A stretch of DNA of 64,000 bases from Clostridium sporogenes (GCF_001020205.1 NZ_CP011663.1:2170001-2234000), one strand, 5' to 3'. Numbered from the stretch's first letter, positions 1-8,842 are shown. Notes: generated by a model not told the origin, from the sequence alone. A program made the numbers and translations.

Positions 1-732
1 GATCTCTTTGTTTGCTACTTCATACGATACAATTCGTTCGGCGTTTTTATCTACAACGATTGTATCAGGGGTGACTAAGCTGGAAACCACCGATTCGCCA
101 AGTCCCCACGCGGCGTTAATAATCATTTCGCTACGTCTGCCATTGATAGGGTTTACCGTAAACATAACGCCAGACGCATCGGAAAACGCAAGCTTTTGTA
201 CTACAACAGCAAGCGCGACAATCTCCTGCTTTATATCATTCTTCACGCGGTAAGCAATAGCGCGTGCTGTCCACAGGGAAGCCCAGCACCGCTTTACAGC
301 GGCAAGGACTTCATTCTCACCTTGTATGTTAAGATAGGTTTCCTGCTGGCCCGCAAAAGAAGCGTCGGGCAAATCCTCGGCGGTCGCGGAGGAACGGACA
401 GCTACCGCGATGTTTCCTAATCCAGCATAAGCGGTTTTAATTGCCGCCGACACTTCCTGCGGCATTTCTCCATTATGGAAAAGCATCCCAATCTGCGTAG
501 AAACATCTTCAAGCTGGCTGGTATTGTTGGAATCAATACCGTCCAGCAACTTATTAATGTGAGGCTCAATACGGTTCATCTCAACAAAACTCTGGTATGA
601 AGCAGTCGTAACATGAAAGCCGTCTGGCACAGGGATGCCCGCTGTCATAAGTTTTGATAAAGACATACCCTTTCCGCCGACCATTTCAAGGGTTGCCTGT
701 TTATGCGCCAATGGTAGGATATAATAAATCAT
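1..732 (-). CDS. PEP synthase / PEP-utilising phosphotransferase family enzyme, N-terminal part (runs off window)
   Basis: The minus strand is open for 244 codons from the ATG at 732 to the window edge, so only the 5' part is present. The product begins with a PPDK_N (PEP/pyruvate-binding, ATP-grasp) domain. Visible motifs are EMVGGKG near residue 17, VPDGFHVTT near 35, AVRSSATAEDLPDASFAGQ near 110-130, VMFTVNP and AAWGLGE near 190-215. Family enzymes interconvert pyruvate and PEP with ATP (PpsA). The same N-terminal domain also occurs in rifampicin phosphotransferases, and the phosphohistidine and C-terminal domains needed to decide lie outside. The start has the ribosome site GGAGGTG and overlaps the TetR stop as ATGA, so the two genes are translationally coupled. 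The sequence is clearly GC-richer than the clostridial backbone to the right, suggesting acquisition. Confidence 0.8.
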   Translation of the reverse strand, partial: MIYYILPLAHKQATLEMVGGKGMSLSKLMTAGIPVPDGFHVTTASYQSFVEMNRIEPHINKLLDGIDSNNTSQLEDVSTQIGMLFHNGEMPQEVSAAIKTAYAGLGNIAVAVRSSATAEDLPDASFAGQQETYLNIQGENEVLAAVKRCWASLWTARAIAYRVKNDIKQEIVALAVVVQKLAFSDASGVMFTVNPINGRRSEMIINAAWGLGESVVSSLVTPDTIVVDKNAERIVSYEVANKEI

Positions 733-1340
733 AATAATTCACCTCCATCATTCATAATTCCGTGTAGAAATATATTCATTGTTTCATCAAGCATTTTTTC
801 CGGACTGGCTGATGGTCGGGATGTGTAGATGATTGCTATAACGGAGTTAATTAACAAACGCGCCATAAGATCGGCATTCGTTTTACGAAAGATGCCTGCG
901 GTCACTCCATTTTCAATCACAGATTTTATAATATCCTGATATGCGTAACGCGCAGCTTTCAGCCGCTTTCGATATTCTTCTTCTAAGTAGTCAGATTCTG
1001 TATTTAACCACATCAGCACAGTTCTATACTGCTTTGGTACTCCAAGATGATTCAGCATGATTTTTCTAAGGCACTGTTCCGGCGAAGATTCATCAGCAAT
1101 AATTCTATGAACCTTTTGAATTGTTTCTTCTATTTTTTTCTCAACTGCGTATACAACAATCTCGTCTTTCGTTTTGAAAAAATCATACAGACTGGACTTT
1201 CCCATGTTTGCTAAAACCGCGATTTCCCGCATTGATGTTTTTTGGAATCCATTTTTCTCTATGAGCCGCAAAGCAACACCGATTATTTCTTCCCGGCGCT
1301 CTGCTTGTTGTTCGGGGGTAAGCATAATTCCTTTTGGCAT
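729..1340 (-). CDS. TetR/AcrR family transcriptional repressor
   Basis: This is a 203-residue DNA-binding repressor. Its N-terminal helix-turn-helix (about residues 24-55, with TSMREIAVLANMGKSSLYDF) is typical of TetR, followed by a helical ligand-binding domain of unknown specificity. I place the start at the ATG at 1340 because AAGGAGGT lies at the right distance. A longer reading from a TTG at 1367 would run through one of the operator palindromes. It is first in an operon with the PEP-synthase-like gene (ATGA overlap). Two near-identical palindromes surround the promoter just upstream, so autorepression of the operon is likely. The inducer cannot be read from sequence. Confidence 0.9.
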   Translation of the reverse strand: MPKGIMLTPEQQAERREEIIGVALRLIEKNGFQKTSMREIAVLANMGKSSLYDFFKTKDEIVVYAVEKKIEETIQKVHRIIADESSPEQCLRKIMLNHLGVPKQYRTVLMWLNTESDYLEEEYRKRLKAARYAYQDIIKSVIENGVTAGIFRKTNADLMARLLINSVIAIIYTSRPSASPEKMLDETMNIFLHGIMNDGGELL

Positions 1341-1360
1341 GTGATGGTACCTCCTTGTAG

Positions 1361-1420
1361 CGACCAATGGTCGTTTCTTGTTTCGCTTTTATTGTATAGC
1401 GACCAACGGTCGCTTGTCAA
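1361..1420 (-). promoter_or_regulatory. Promoter and twin TetR operators of the tetR-pps operon
   Basis: On the minus strand a -35 TTGACA (1420-1415) and a -10 TACAAT (1396-1391) are 18 bp apart. The palindrome CGACCAACGGTCG (1400-1412) fills the spacer and a second copy, CGACCAATGGTCG (1361-1373), lies downstream of the -10. They differ only at the central bases. A repressor bound here would block polymerase directly. Assigning the sites to the adjacent TetR is inference from position. Confidence 0.75.
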
Positions 1421-1528
1421 GACTAATTTTTTATAGAAGAATATCTATTAACTATCAATATTAAGTTTTCAACGGATTAGCCCCTTTATTTTGGACAATA
1501 TCTAATTAATTCTTATTTTTTCTTATAA

Positions 1529-2488
1529 TTACACCCTCACCTCAATATTAGTTAGCTGTTCTCCAAAATAAAGGTGGTAAAATTCATTGGGAGTCATATA
1601 CCTTAAACTTGAGTGTAATCTTCTGTTATTATAAAAATTTATAAAATCGTTTACTATTTCATATGCCTCCGTATAGCTTTGAAATTCATTATTTTTAAAA
1701 CATTCATCTTCAAGTATTCTGTGGAAAGATTCCACATGTGCATTTTTATTTGGGGTTTTTACTGGTATTCTTTCATGATGTAATTTAAACTCTTCACAGC
1801 ATTCTTTAAATTTATAGCTTATAAATTGTGGACCATTATCGGTTCTTATAACAGGTTTTGTAGCACCTTCTGCAAATAGATCCCTTATAATTAGGCTTTT
1901 CCTTAATAATGCGGTAGCATCCTTGGCTTCACAATGAAAACCTATATGATAATCTACAATGTTTCTATCGAAGATATCTATAATATTCAGCATATAGAAA
2001 AATTTATCTTCTCCTTCAATGTACCCTTATTTGATATCCATTTCCCACAATTGGTTTGAACCTGTTATAATTCTGTTAGCAGCAATGCTCCGCTTAACTT
2101 TAGGTTTTATAGCCCTTTGATTCTTTAGGATATCAAGTTCTTTGCATAGCCTATATACTTTTTTATGATTTATAATAAGTCCATATTCGCGTTTTAGATA
2201 ATGCATTATTTTCCTATAACCATAATTTATAGCATCACCTTCTATAGCTTGTAAAATATACTCTTTGATCTCATCATCACAAATTTTTTCTCCTTTTGAA
2301 GTTAAAGAATATCCCTTTGGTTTACCGCCTACCGGCTTGTATTTTTCTTTCCCCTCTATACTTAAATTATAGTAATATGTAGATCTGGATAAACCAACTG
2401 TCTTTAAAACAAAAACTGTGTTATAATTTTGTTCTATATATTTTTTAGCTACTGTTACTTTATCTTTAATTGAGGGTTGGCTTTTTTT
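1529..2488 (-). pseudogene. IS3-family transposase orfB (DDE integrase) with internal stop codon
   Basis: From the frameshift site the frame encodes an HTH_21-type region (KKYIEQ...GLSRSTYY, YGYRKIMHYLKREYGL) and an rve integrase core. All three catalytic regions are present: LWEMDIK (first Asp), RTDNGPQF (second Asp) and HVESFHRILEDE (Glu). The reading frame is broken by a TAA at 2027-2029 directly after EMDIK, where related proteins continue into the GYIEGEDKFFY stretch seen after the stop. The remaining piece from 1993 to 1529 has its own ATG but lacks the first catalytic Asp. I call the whole a pseudogene; the rest of the frame is intact, so the mutation looks recent. Confidence 0.85.
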
Positions 2489-2784
2489 ATTAAGTCTTTA
2501 AGAATTGCTATTTCTAAATCCTTTTCTCCTAATATTTTTTTAAGAGTATCATTTTCTTGTGTTATTTCTGTTATTTCTTTTTCAAAGTTATTTTTTCCCT
2601 CAATTAAAGCCTTTCTACCTGGCTTCACCTTAATTTCATCTTTTTGTTTAGAATTTTTAATCCATGTAAATATAGTGGATTTTGAAATTCCATGTTTTCT
2701 TGAAACTAATGAAACATTTCCAACTTCCTTTACCTCGTTTAGTATTGATTCTTTTAATTCTTTTGTATAACTTCTGCCTCTCAT
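2455..2784 (-). CDS. IS3-family transposase orfA
   Basis: This 109-residue protein has an N-terminal helix-turn-helix of the transposase_8 (HTH_Tnp_1) type: YTKELKESILNEV, then VSLVSRKHGISKSTIFTWI. It is followed by a leucine-zipper-like coiled coil (residues about 65-100, EITQENDTLKKILGEKDLEIAILKDLI). OrfA binds the IS ends and normally supplies the N-terminus of the OrfAB transposase by frameshifting. The reading frame is intact. Its partner orfB carries a nonsense codon, so OrfA may be the only complete product. Confidence 0.9.
   Translation of the reverse strand: MRGRSYTKELKESILNEVKEVGNVSLVSRKHGISKSTIFTWIKNSKQKDEIKVKPGRKALIEGKNNFEKEITEITQENDTLKKILGEKDLEIAILKDLIKKANPQLKIK
2482..2488 (-). 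other. Probable -1 ribosomal frameshift site of the IS
   Basis: Near the end of orfA a run of seven A residues (complement of 2482-2488, followed by GCC) allows slippage from the orfA frame into the orfB frame. After a -1 shift the reading continues KKSQPSIKDKVTVAKK into the orfB HTH without interruption. This matches the A-rich slippery sites used by IS3-family elements. It is inferred from the frame geometry. Confidence 0.6.
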
Positions 2785-2880
2785 AACTTACCTCCAATCA
2801 CTTTTTATATTATATATAATTTATAAGCAATTGTTCAGTATGCTTAGGGGCTTAAGGGCTTTCAAAATTGGGTAAAAAAA

Positions 2881-2906
2881 TAGACACCTCATTTTTGAAG
2901 TGTCTA
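2881..2906 (-). terminator. Hairpin with T-run, terminator-like
   Basis: TAGACACCTCA and TGAAGTGTCTA form a stem with a short AT loop. Reading leftwards it is followed by seven Ts, so it looks like a minus-strand intrinsic terminator. No intact minus-strand gene lies upstream, so it may be a relic or a solo repeat. The interval 2907-3187 holds no recognisable gene; its right part resembles the upstream region of the paralogous LRR gene at 14311. Confidence 0.5.
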
Positions 2907-3187
2907 CCTTTTACATATTCAATTTTATATTGGAAGTATCTTTGTTTCTTCACTTATCAAAAGTAAATCGTCGTATCAAAGCTCATTCATAAGTAGTAAA
3001 TTGATTGGGTTTGTCCTTGATAAAGTGTGATAAGTCCAGTGTTTATGCGGATAACCAGATTTTCATACTATTTTTTATATAAAAATATACTCTTCATATA
3101 AAGTTTTGAGAAATAATTGAAATAATAAGAAAAAATTGGTATACTAACAATAAATAGCAGAAAATTCCAAAAACGGAGGTGAAAAAA

Positions 3188-4186
3188 GTGAAGAAGAAAA
3201 GAATTTTTTTAATCATATTTTGTCTAATTATAATTACATCTACAGCTTTAATTTATAATCATAATAAAACTAAAGTTACTCCTACTGAGGCAAATATACA
3301 AAAAGTTCAGTCTGAAAAAAATTCATCTCAAAACAATGTAAAGAATAATAAAAATTCTAAAAATAATTCTGGTAATAAGAAAGCCCTTGAAGAAGAGGAA
3401 AAAAATGATGATTCAGAATCTAAGGAGACTGAAATACCTACTATTATTAAAAACAATAATTCAAAAAACTTAGACCATGTAAAAAATTTAGATAAAATAT
3501 CCTCATTAGAAATTGTTGATAGTTCTATAGAAAAAATAGATAAATTAAAAGGAAAAGATAATATTAAAACTTTAAAAATAGTTCACTGCAATGTAAAGGA
3601 TTTAGAGGTTGTATCTACATTAAAAAATCTTGAGAATTTAGAAATTGTAGATTGTAAATTAAGTAATGTATCCATAGTTAAAGATTTAAAAAGATTAAAA
3701 AGATTAGATATTAGCAATAATGAAATAAGTAATTTAAATGGATTAGAAAATCTAACAAATTTAAAAGAACTTTATATGGCAAACAATAATATAGCAAATC
3801 TAAAACCAATTCATAACTTACTTAAACTAACCAATTTAGATATTAGTGATAATAAAATTACTAGCATCAAAGAATTAAAAAATATGAAATCCATTAAAGA
3901 ACTCAATATATGCAACAATAATATATCTAATTTAGAAGGAATAGAAAATATGAGCAAAATTACAGGTCTTTGGGTTAGTAATAATAAACTAAATAATATT
4001 TCTATACTTTCAGATAAAAATGAAATAGTAAATTTAGCACTAGATAATAATAAAATATCAGACATATCAACTATAACTAATTTTAAAAAATTGAAATCTC
4101 TGAAACTAGATAAAAATAATATATCAAGTTATAAACCATTAAAAGATATATATAAAAATCTAGTTGACCCAGATTTTTCAATATAA
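3188..4186 (+). CDS. Membrane-anchored leucine-rich repeat protein (copy 1)
   Basis: A short basic N-terminus leads into one hydrophobic segment (about residues 5-24, IFLIIFCLIIITSTALIY), either a signal anchor or an uncleaved signal peptide. A charged, Asn/Lys/Glu-rich low-complexity linker (to about residue 80) follows. The rest is internalin-like leucine-rich repeats of about 22 residues with the pattern LxxLxxLxxLDISxNxIxNL. Such repeats bind protein partners outside the cell; the partner is unknown. I start at the GTG at 3188, which has GGAGGTG at the right distance; the GTG at 3179 overlaps that ribosome site. The M6 protease gene follows after 21 bp, so they form an operon. A close paralogue with the same neighbour lies at 14311-15306. 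Confidence 0.85.
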   Translation: MKKKRIFLIIFCLIIITSTALIYNHNKTKVTPTEANIQKVQSEKNSSQNNVKNNKNSKNNSGNKKALEEEEKNDDSESKETEIPTIIKNNNSKNLDHVKNLDKISSLEIVDSSIEKIDKLKGKDNIKTLKIVHCNVKDLEVVSTLKNLENLEIVDCKLSNVSIVKDLKRLKRLDISNNEISNLNGLENLTNLKELYMANNNIANLKPIHNLLKLTNLDISDNKITSIKELKNMKSIKELNICNNNISNLEGIENMSKITGLWVSNNKLNNISILSDKNEIVNLALDNNKISDISTITNFKKLKSLKLDKNNISSYKPLKDIYKNLVDPDFSI

Positions 4187-4207
4187 AATAAAAAAGGGGG
4201 AAAAATA

Positions 4208-6292
4208 ATGAAAAAAAATCTTTTACCCAAATTAGTTTTACCAATCTTAGTTGCATCGTCTACTATTATAGGAGTAAATAATACCAAAGTTAGTGCTGCA
4301 CCTATAAAGGATGCAGAAATAAAATTAACTCAACCTGATGGACAAGTTATTCAATGTTACGCATCAGGAGATGAATTCTACAACTATTTTCATGATTCAA
4401 ACGGAAGAGCTATCCTTAAAGATGAAAAAACAGGTTATTATGTCTATGGAAAATATGTGAAAGATGAGGTACAACCATCCAGAGAAAGAGTAACAGAGTC
4501 TAATATTGAAAATTTAAAACAAATTGATTCTGATAGTAGAGTTAATATGAAAGATGTTAAACTTCCAAAAGATAAAATACAAGAACGAAGAAAATTACTC
4601 AATGCAGACAAACCGGCTCAAAGGGCAAAAAATAGTGGTAAACTTAATAATATAGTTATTTTTATAAAATTTAGTGATCAAGATGAATTTAAAACAAGTT
4701 TGTCCAAATACGATAATGAATTTAATTCAAAAGACCAAGTATCTGTAAATAATTATTTTAAAGAAATATCCTATGACAAACTAGATATTAATACAACTTT
4801 TTACCCTAAACCTAATGGAAATACTATTTTAAGTTATACTGACAGTCATCCAAGAAGCTATTATACTAATGTTCCAGAAAACCAAAGAGTAGCAAAAGAA
4901 CAAACTTTGCTAAAAAATGCTGTAGAATCTGTTAGAAATCAAATTCCAAGTGATTTAAATGTAGACTCAGATAATGATGGTAAAGTTGATAATGTATGCT
5001 TTATTATAAAAGGAGCAACAACTGAATGGTCATCACTTTTATGGCCACATAAATGGAATATGTTCTACGATGTAAGAATAAATAATAAAAGAATAGATAC
5101 TTATAATTTCCAATTAGAAGATCATTTAAATACTCAGGGTGTTGGAGTTCTAAGCCATGAAATGTTCCATACATTAGGAGCACCAGATCTTTATCATTAT
5201 CACCAAGAAAGTAGATGCACTAACGATCCTGTAGGGCCATGGGATATAATGGCTTCAACTTCTCATACCCCTCAATCAACAGGCGCTTACATGAAAATGA
5301 ACTATGGAAAATGGGTTGATGATATAAAAGAAATAAATAAACCAGGCAAATATTCAATAAACAAAATAGGCAATGACGCTAATAATAGTTATATAATAAA
5401 ATCACCAAATTCAGATAAAGAATATTTCGTAGTAGAATACAGAAAAAGAGAAGGAAAATATGATTCAAATTTACATGGAGAAGGATTATTAGTTTATAGA
5501 ATTAATACAGCCTTTGCAGGCAAGGGTAATATAGATGGTGCTGATATTGGTGGTACAGGTATCGGTGGCGATGAAGTATATTTATATAGACCAAATGGAA
5601 GTTTAAATAATATTGGAGATCTTATTAAAGCTCCTTTAGGCTATAATAGATCAAGCATAGGTTCAAAAGAATTATTCTTATCAGATGGAAGAGATAGTGG
5701 AATAAGTTTAAAAAATATTAGTACATTGGGGGATACTGCTAATTTTGATGTTGTTATAAATGGACAAACTGGTAATGGCGAAACTGGAGATGAAAAATTA
5801 CCACTTAAATATAATTTAAACTTTAACGATACTAAAACATTATCAAAAGCTGAAGATATAAGCGGTGAATGTGTATATGGGAAGAAAATTAATAATATAG
5901 AATTATATTTAAATGGCTCTAAATATATGGATGCTGAACGTGGTAGATTAAATGATCCTGAAAATAAATATAAAGGTTATGACTTATCTAAAGCTGCCTT
6001 TAAATTTTCAGTAGACTTTTCAAAATTCTCTGATGGAAATTATCCATACGAAATAAGAATAACTACTGAAGATGGACAAAAAATTTCAATTAAACAAGGT
6101 TATTTAAAGGTAAAAAAGCAAACTGGCGGTACAGAAGATAAGGATATTAAGGAATGGAAACCTGGTACAAGCTATAAAGTTGGCGATATAGTAACTTATA
6201 ATAATTATAAATATAAATGCCTTCAAGCTCATAATGCCATAGTTACTTGGGAGCCATCAAAAACACCAGCTCTTTGGGCAAGAATTTATTAA
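4208..6292 (+). CDS. Secreted M6-family metalloprotease (immune inhibitor A type), with C-terminal CBM5/12
   Basis: The N-terminus is a Sec signal peptide (KKNLLPKLVLPILVASSTI..., cleavage near VSAAP around residue 30), then a propeptide region and the M6 peptidase domain. The zinc site HEMFHTLGAPD starts at residue 317 and matches HExxHxxGxxD of metzincin-like M6 proteases. After the catalytic domain comes one module (about residues 535-635) beginning near LPLKYNLNF and containing GECVYGKKINNIELYLNG. The last 45 residues (WKPGTSYKVGDIVTYNNYKYKCLQ...) look like a chitin/cellulose-binding CBM5/12 module. The homologous InhA degrades host proteins; the substrate here is unknown. It is cotranscribed with the upstream LRR gene. 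The paralogue at 15327 has two copies of the module and no CBM. Confidence 0.9.
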   Translation: MKKNLLPKLVLPILVASSTIIGVNNTKVSAAPIKDAEIKLTQPDGQVIQCYASGDEFYNYFHDSNGRAILKDEKTGYYVYGKYVKDEVQPSRERVTESNIENLKQIDSDSRVNMKDVKLPKDKIQERRKLLNADKPAQRAKNSGKLNNIVIFIKFSDQDEFKTSLSKYDNEFNSKDQVSVNNYFKEISYDKLDINTTFYPKPNGNTILSYTDSHPRSYYTNVPENQRVAKEQTLLKNAVESVRNQIPSDLNVDSDNDGKVDNVCFIIKGATTEWSSLLWPHKWNMFYDVRINNKRIDTYNFQLEDHLNTQGVGVLSHEMFHTLGAPDLYHYHQESRCTNDPVGPWDIMASTSHTPQSTGAYMKMNYGKWVDDIKEINKPGKYSINKIGNDANNSYIIKSPNSDKEYFVVEYRKREGKYDSNLHGEGLLVYRINTAFAGKGNIDGADIGGTGIGGDEVYLYRPNGSLNNIGDLIKAPLGYNRSSIGSKELFLSDGRDSGISLKNISTLGDTANFDVVINGQTGNGETGDEKLPLKYNLNFNDTKTLSKAEDISGECVYGKKINNIELYLNGSKYMDAERGRLNDPENKYKGYDLSKAAFKFSVDFSKFSDGNYPYEIRITTEDGQKISIKQGYLKVKKQTGGTEDKDIKEWKPGTSYKVGDIVTYNNYKYKCLQAHNAIVTWEPSKTPALWARIY

Positions 6293-6405
6293 ATATAAAC
6301 TTATAATTAATCACACTGCTCTAAGATAAAAACACCAATCAATTGTTTTAAAGAATATAAATAAAAAATTTATTTATCACTATAATTTAAGACATATAGA
6401 AAGAA

Positions 6406-6439
6406 AGCAGTGCTAAGTATATTATAACTTGGCACTGCT
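6406..6439 (+). terminator. Stem-loop between the M6 protease and the sigma-54 regulator
   Basis: AGCAGTGCTAAG pairs with CTTGGCACTGCT around a 10-nt AT loop, followed by a moderately T-rich stretch. It probably ends the LRR-protease operon. The rest of 6293-6595 holds no gene I can support. Confidence 0.6.
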
Positions 6440-6595
6440 CTATTTATCCAAAGGCTTATCCCCTTTAAGACTCACATCTCATTAAAAGCCTGTTTTCAGT
6501 CATTATCTAGTGCTTAAGGATGGTTTTACCAATGTATTAGTTAAGCAAATAATAACGTCGCCTTTCTTTAATGATAGCATTCTAAAATAATTTCA

Positions 6596-8650
6596 TCAAC
6601 GACACATAATATCCCGGCTCTGCCAGTATTCCTTCCCCTCCAGGGTAATCCTGCTACCGCCTCTTCCTTTTCCGATTTTTACAAACCCTTTTTTCTCCAT
6701 ATCCTTTAAAATATCTCGAATCTCCTTTTGGGACAATAAAAGATACTGCTTCTTCGCCTTCAGCAGTAACTTATCCCTTCCGATAAATTCATTCCTCTCT
6801 GCTGCCATATAAAGCTGTTCCAGAACGAACCAGAAGGGCGAAACCACCTCCTGCAGTCTCTCCTTCTTCTCCACATTCACCGGTCTGGATGTCCGGTCGT
6901 GGAAAATAGTAGGCGGTAAATCATCCATATCAATCACCTGTTTCCCGGTATAAACAAAATATTCCACTGTGTTATGCAGTTCCCGGATATTTCCCGGCCA
7001 GGAATACTGACGCAGAAAGTCTTTCACTTCCTCCGATAACTTAAAGTCACCCCGGAGCTCCTCTTTAAAATGCTCCATCAAAAGAAAGACATCTTCTCCC
7101 CGTTCCTGTAACAGCGGTACTACAACCGTCAAAGTATTCAGACGATAATACAGATCCTTTCGGAAGCTTCCTTCCTCCACCTTCTGCTCCAAAGATTCAT
7201 TGGTTGCTGCAACAATTCTAACATCAACACTTACGATTCTGCTGCCACCTACACGCATGACTTCGCCTTCCTGCAGAACTCTCAGAAGCTTTACCTGCAT
7301 AGCCTGGCTCATACCTTCTACTTCATCGAGGAATAAGGTACCACCATGGGCAAATTCAAACAGCCCTGGGCGTCCGCCTTTTTTCGCACCAGTAAATGCA
7401 CCCTCTTCATAGCCGAAAAGCTCGCTTTCCAGAAGATTTTCCGGCATGGCTGCCACATTAATGGCAATAAAAGGACCTTTGCTTCGCTTAGATGCACAAT
7501 GCACCGCATGAGCCAGCAGTTCTTTTCCCGTTCCTGTTTCACCTACAATTAAAACCGGACTTTCGGTAACGGCCATCCGTGTCAAAATCCCCTTTGTCTG
7601 GCATATACAATCTGACTCCCCGATTACATCATTAAAGGTATACTTGGCACAATAACCCTTTTTTAGGAGCTGGCTTCTTAACTCATTCTGTTTGGATTCC
7701 AACTCACTAAATTCCTGCAGAGTAGCAAATGCACCGATGCATTTCTTCTGCCGCAGAACCGGTATAACTGCAATACTTACGTTTACGCCGCCTAGCTTAA
7801 TCACTTTAGGCGAAATTTCTTTCTTATCCTTTAATGCGCTGTAAAAAGGAATATAGGGAAATACTTTTTCCCCGCACCTGCCAAGGACAAGATTCTCCGC
7901 AATTTTTGCAATCTGGCAGGCTTTCTTATTACATGCAAAAATTTCACCCTTTTCATTAACGCCTACCAGCCCCTCATCCAATATTTCCATCAAAATATGG
8001 AACTGGCTTTCCAATCTTCTAGAACGGGCGTATATCTGATTAAAACTGTAATTATTGGTTGCCATTGCCTGGAAATAATTCTGGAATTTTTTCGTCTCCA
8101 ACAACTCTTCAAGTCCCATACGCAAAGCAATCTCAATCATCATCCCCGAGGTGCAGGAACGATGTCCGATATTTAAAACCTTCTTTAAGCTCTGAGGCAC
8201 ATATCTCTGCTCCTCCGGTGTTACAGCCATATCCACCGGCTCTTCCAAAACAGCACCTGGATAAAATGGAATAAAACGAATATGGTTTACTCCCAGCTGC
8301 TGTAACTGTGCAATAGCCTCCCTAGCCATGGTATCTGTCATGTTTACAAAAAGAGCCCGGGTTCCCTTTGGTATCATACTAAGGTTTTGCAACGTACTCC
8401 ACCGGTAAGAAACTTCAATTCCCATGGTAAGGCTATCTATAGGAACATGACGGGCCACCTCTTCTGCGGAACCATATGCATCTGTTGAAATCACAAATAA
8501 ATCTGCCTTTGGCAACGTTCCCACGGCAGACCCGTCACTCACATTGTAGGATGCTATCTCAACATATTCCCCAAACAGTTCATTGATTTCTTTTGCATAA
8601 AACTCTCCGGCTCTGGCATCCAAAGCCACTACAGACATCGTTTTTTTCAT
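6596..8650 (-). CDS. Sigma-54-dependent transcriptional activator
   Basis: This 684-residue enhancer-binding protein has four parts. Residues about 1-170 form an N-terminal sensor resembling the PrpR_N type; about 205-330 a PAS-like domain; about 340-580 the AAA+ domain. Walker A is GETGTGKE at 370, the sigma-54-contacting GAFTGA loop is at 417, Walker B is GGTLFLDEVE near 436, and WPGNIREL is at 551. The C-terminus (about 610-684) looks like a winged helix (KEIRDILKDMEKKGFVKI), not the usual Fis-type helix-turn-helix. It most likely activates the two sigma-54 promoters in the intergenic region 12365-12677, because it lies at the end of that gene cluster and shares its high GC content. The ligand is unknown; a cysteine-related amino acid is an inference from the neighbours. 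Confidence 0.9.
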   Translation of the reverse strand: MKKTMSVVALDARAGEFYAKEINELFGEYVEIASYNVSDGSAVGTLPKADLFVISTDAYGSAEEVARHVPIDSLTMGIEVSYRWSTLQNLSMIPKGTRALFVNMTDTMAREAIAQLQQLGVNHIRFIPFYPGAVLEEPVDMAVTPEEQRYVPQSLKKVLNIGHRSCTSGMMIEIALRMGLEELLETKKFQNYFQAMATNNYSFNQIYARSRRLESQFHILMEILDEGLVGVNEKGEIFACNKKACQIAKIAENLVLGRCGEKVFPYIPFYSALKDKKEISPKVIKLGGVNVSIAVIPVLRQKKCIGAFATLQEFSELESKQNELRSQLLKKGYCAKYTFNDVIGESDCICQTKGILTRMAVTESPVLIVGETGTGKELLAHAVHCASKRSKGPFIAINVAAMPENLLESELFGYEEGAFTGAKKGGRPGLFEFAHGGTLFLDEVEGMSQAMQVKLLRVLQEGEVMRVGGSRIVSVDVRIVAATNESLEQKVEEGSFRKDLYYRLNTLTVVVPLLQERGEDVFLLMEHFKEELRGDFKLSEEVKDFLRQYSWPGNIRELHNTVEYFVYTGKQVIDMDDLPPTIFHDRTSRPVNVEKKERLQEVVSPFWFVLEQLYMAAERNEFIGRDKLLLKAKKQYLLLSQKEIRDILKDMEKKGFVKIGKGRGGSRITLEGKEYWQSRDIMCR

Positions 8651-8685
8651 GATTCCTCCATAATTTTCTCATATTACATACATCT

Positions 8686-8714
8686 ATTATAGCTTAAAGA
8701 ATAAGTGAACGCAA
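8686..8714 (-). promoter_or_regulatory. Putative sigma-A promoter of the sigma-54 activator gene
   Basis: On the minus strand TTGCGT (8714-8709) and TATAAT (8691-8686) are separated by 17 bp, about 35 bp before the start codon with its GGAGG site. The -10 is perfect and the -35 imperfect. This would give low constitutive expression of the activator. Confidence 0.55.
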
Positions 8715-8812
8715 TTTTGTATAAATGTCAAGATTATATTAGAATGTAATTTTTTGATCATTTTTTTACATTCCTATAGTATAATTTATACCATTCTCCT
8801 TATATGACAAAA

Positions 8813-8842
8813 GGATGCCGCAAACGTTTTTATACAGCATCC
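8813..8842 (-). terminator. Terminator of the beta-lyase operon
   Basis: GGATGC and GCATCC form a stem flanked by A-runs on one side and T-runs on the other, so it can work in both directions. It lies 60 bp beyond the last gene of the minus-strand operon and upstream of the activator gene. Confidence 0.75.

Larger units (their letters stand above)
1477..2853 (-). mobile_element. IS3-family insertion sequence (orfA/orfB), probably inactive
   Basis: The element contains an orfA with helix-turn-helix and coiled coil, and an orfB integrase joined to it by a -1 frameshift arrangement, as in IS3-family (IS150-like) elements. Imperfect terminal inverted repeats are proposed: the left end around 1477-1500 (TTAGCCCC ... 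GGACAATA) and the right end around 2829-2853 (complement TTAAGCCCC ... TGAACAATT). The arms differ by a 2-nt indel, so the exact ends are uncertain. No clear target-site duplication was found. An in-frame stop in orfB means the transposase is probably not made at full length. It separates the GC-rich TetR operon from the AT-rich LRR/protease unit. Confidence 0.65.

Noticed and set aside
2907..3187. Remnant of a coding gene on the minus strand
   Set aside because: A short stretch translates without strong bias but is broken by stops and matches no family I recognise; it is left as intergenic.
8729..8736. TTGACA on the minus strand upstream of the sigma-54 activator
   Set aside because: It lies 34 bp from the TATAAT, too far for a sigma-A promoter; TTGCGT at 17 bp fits better.
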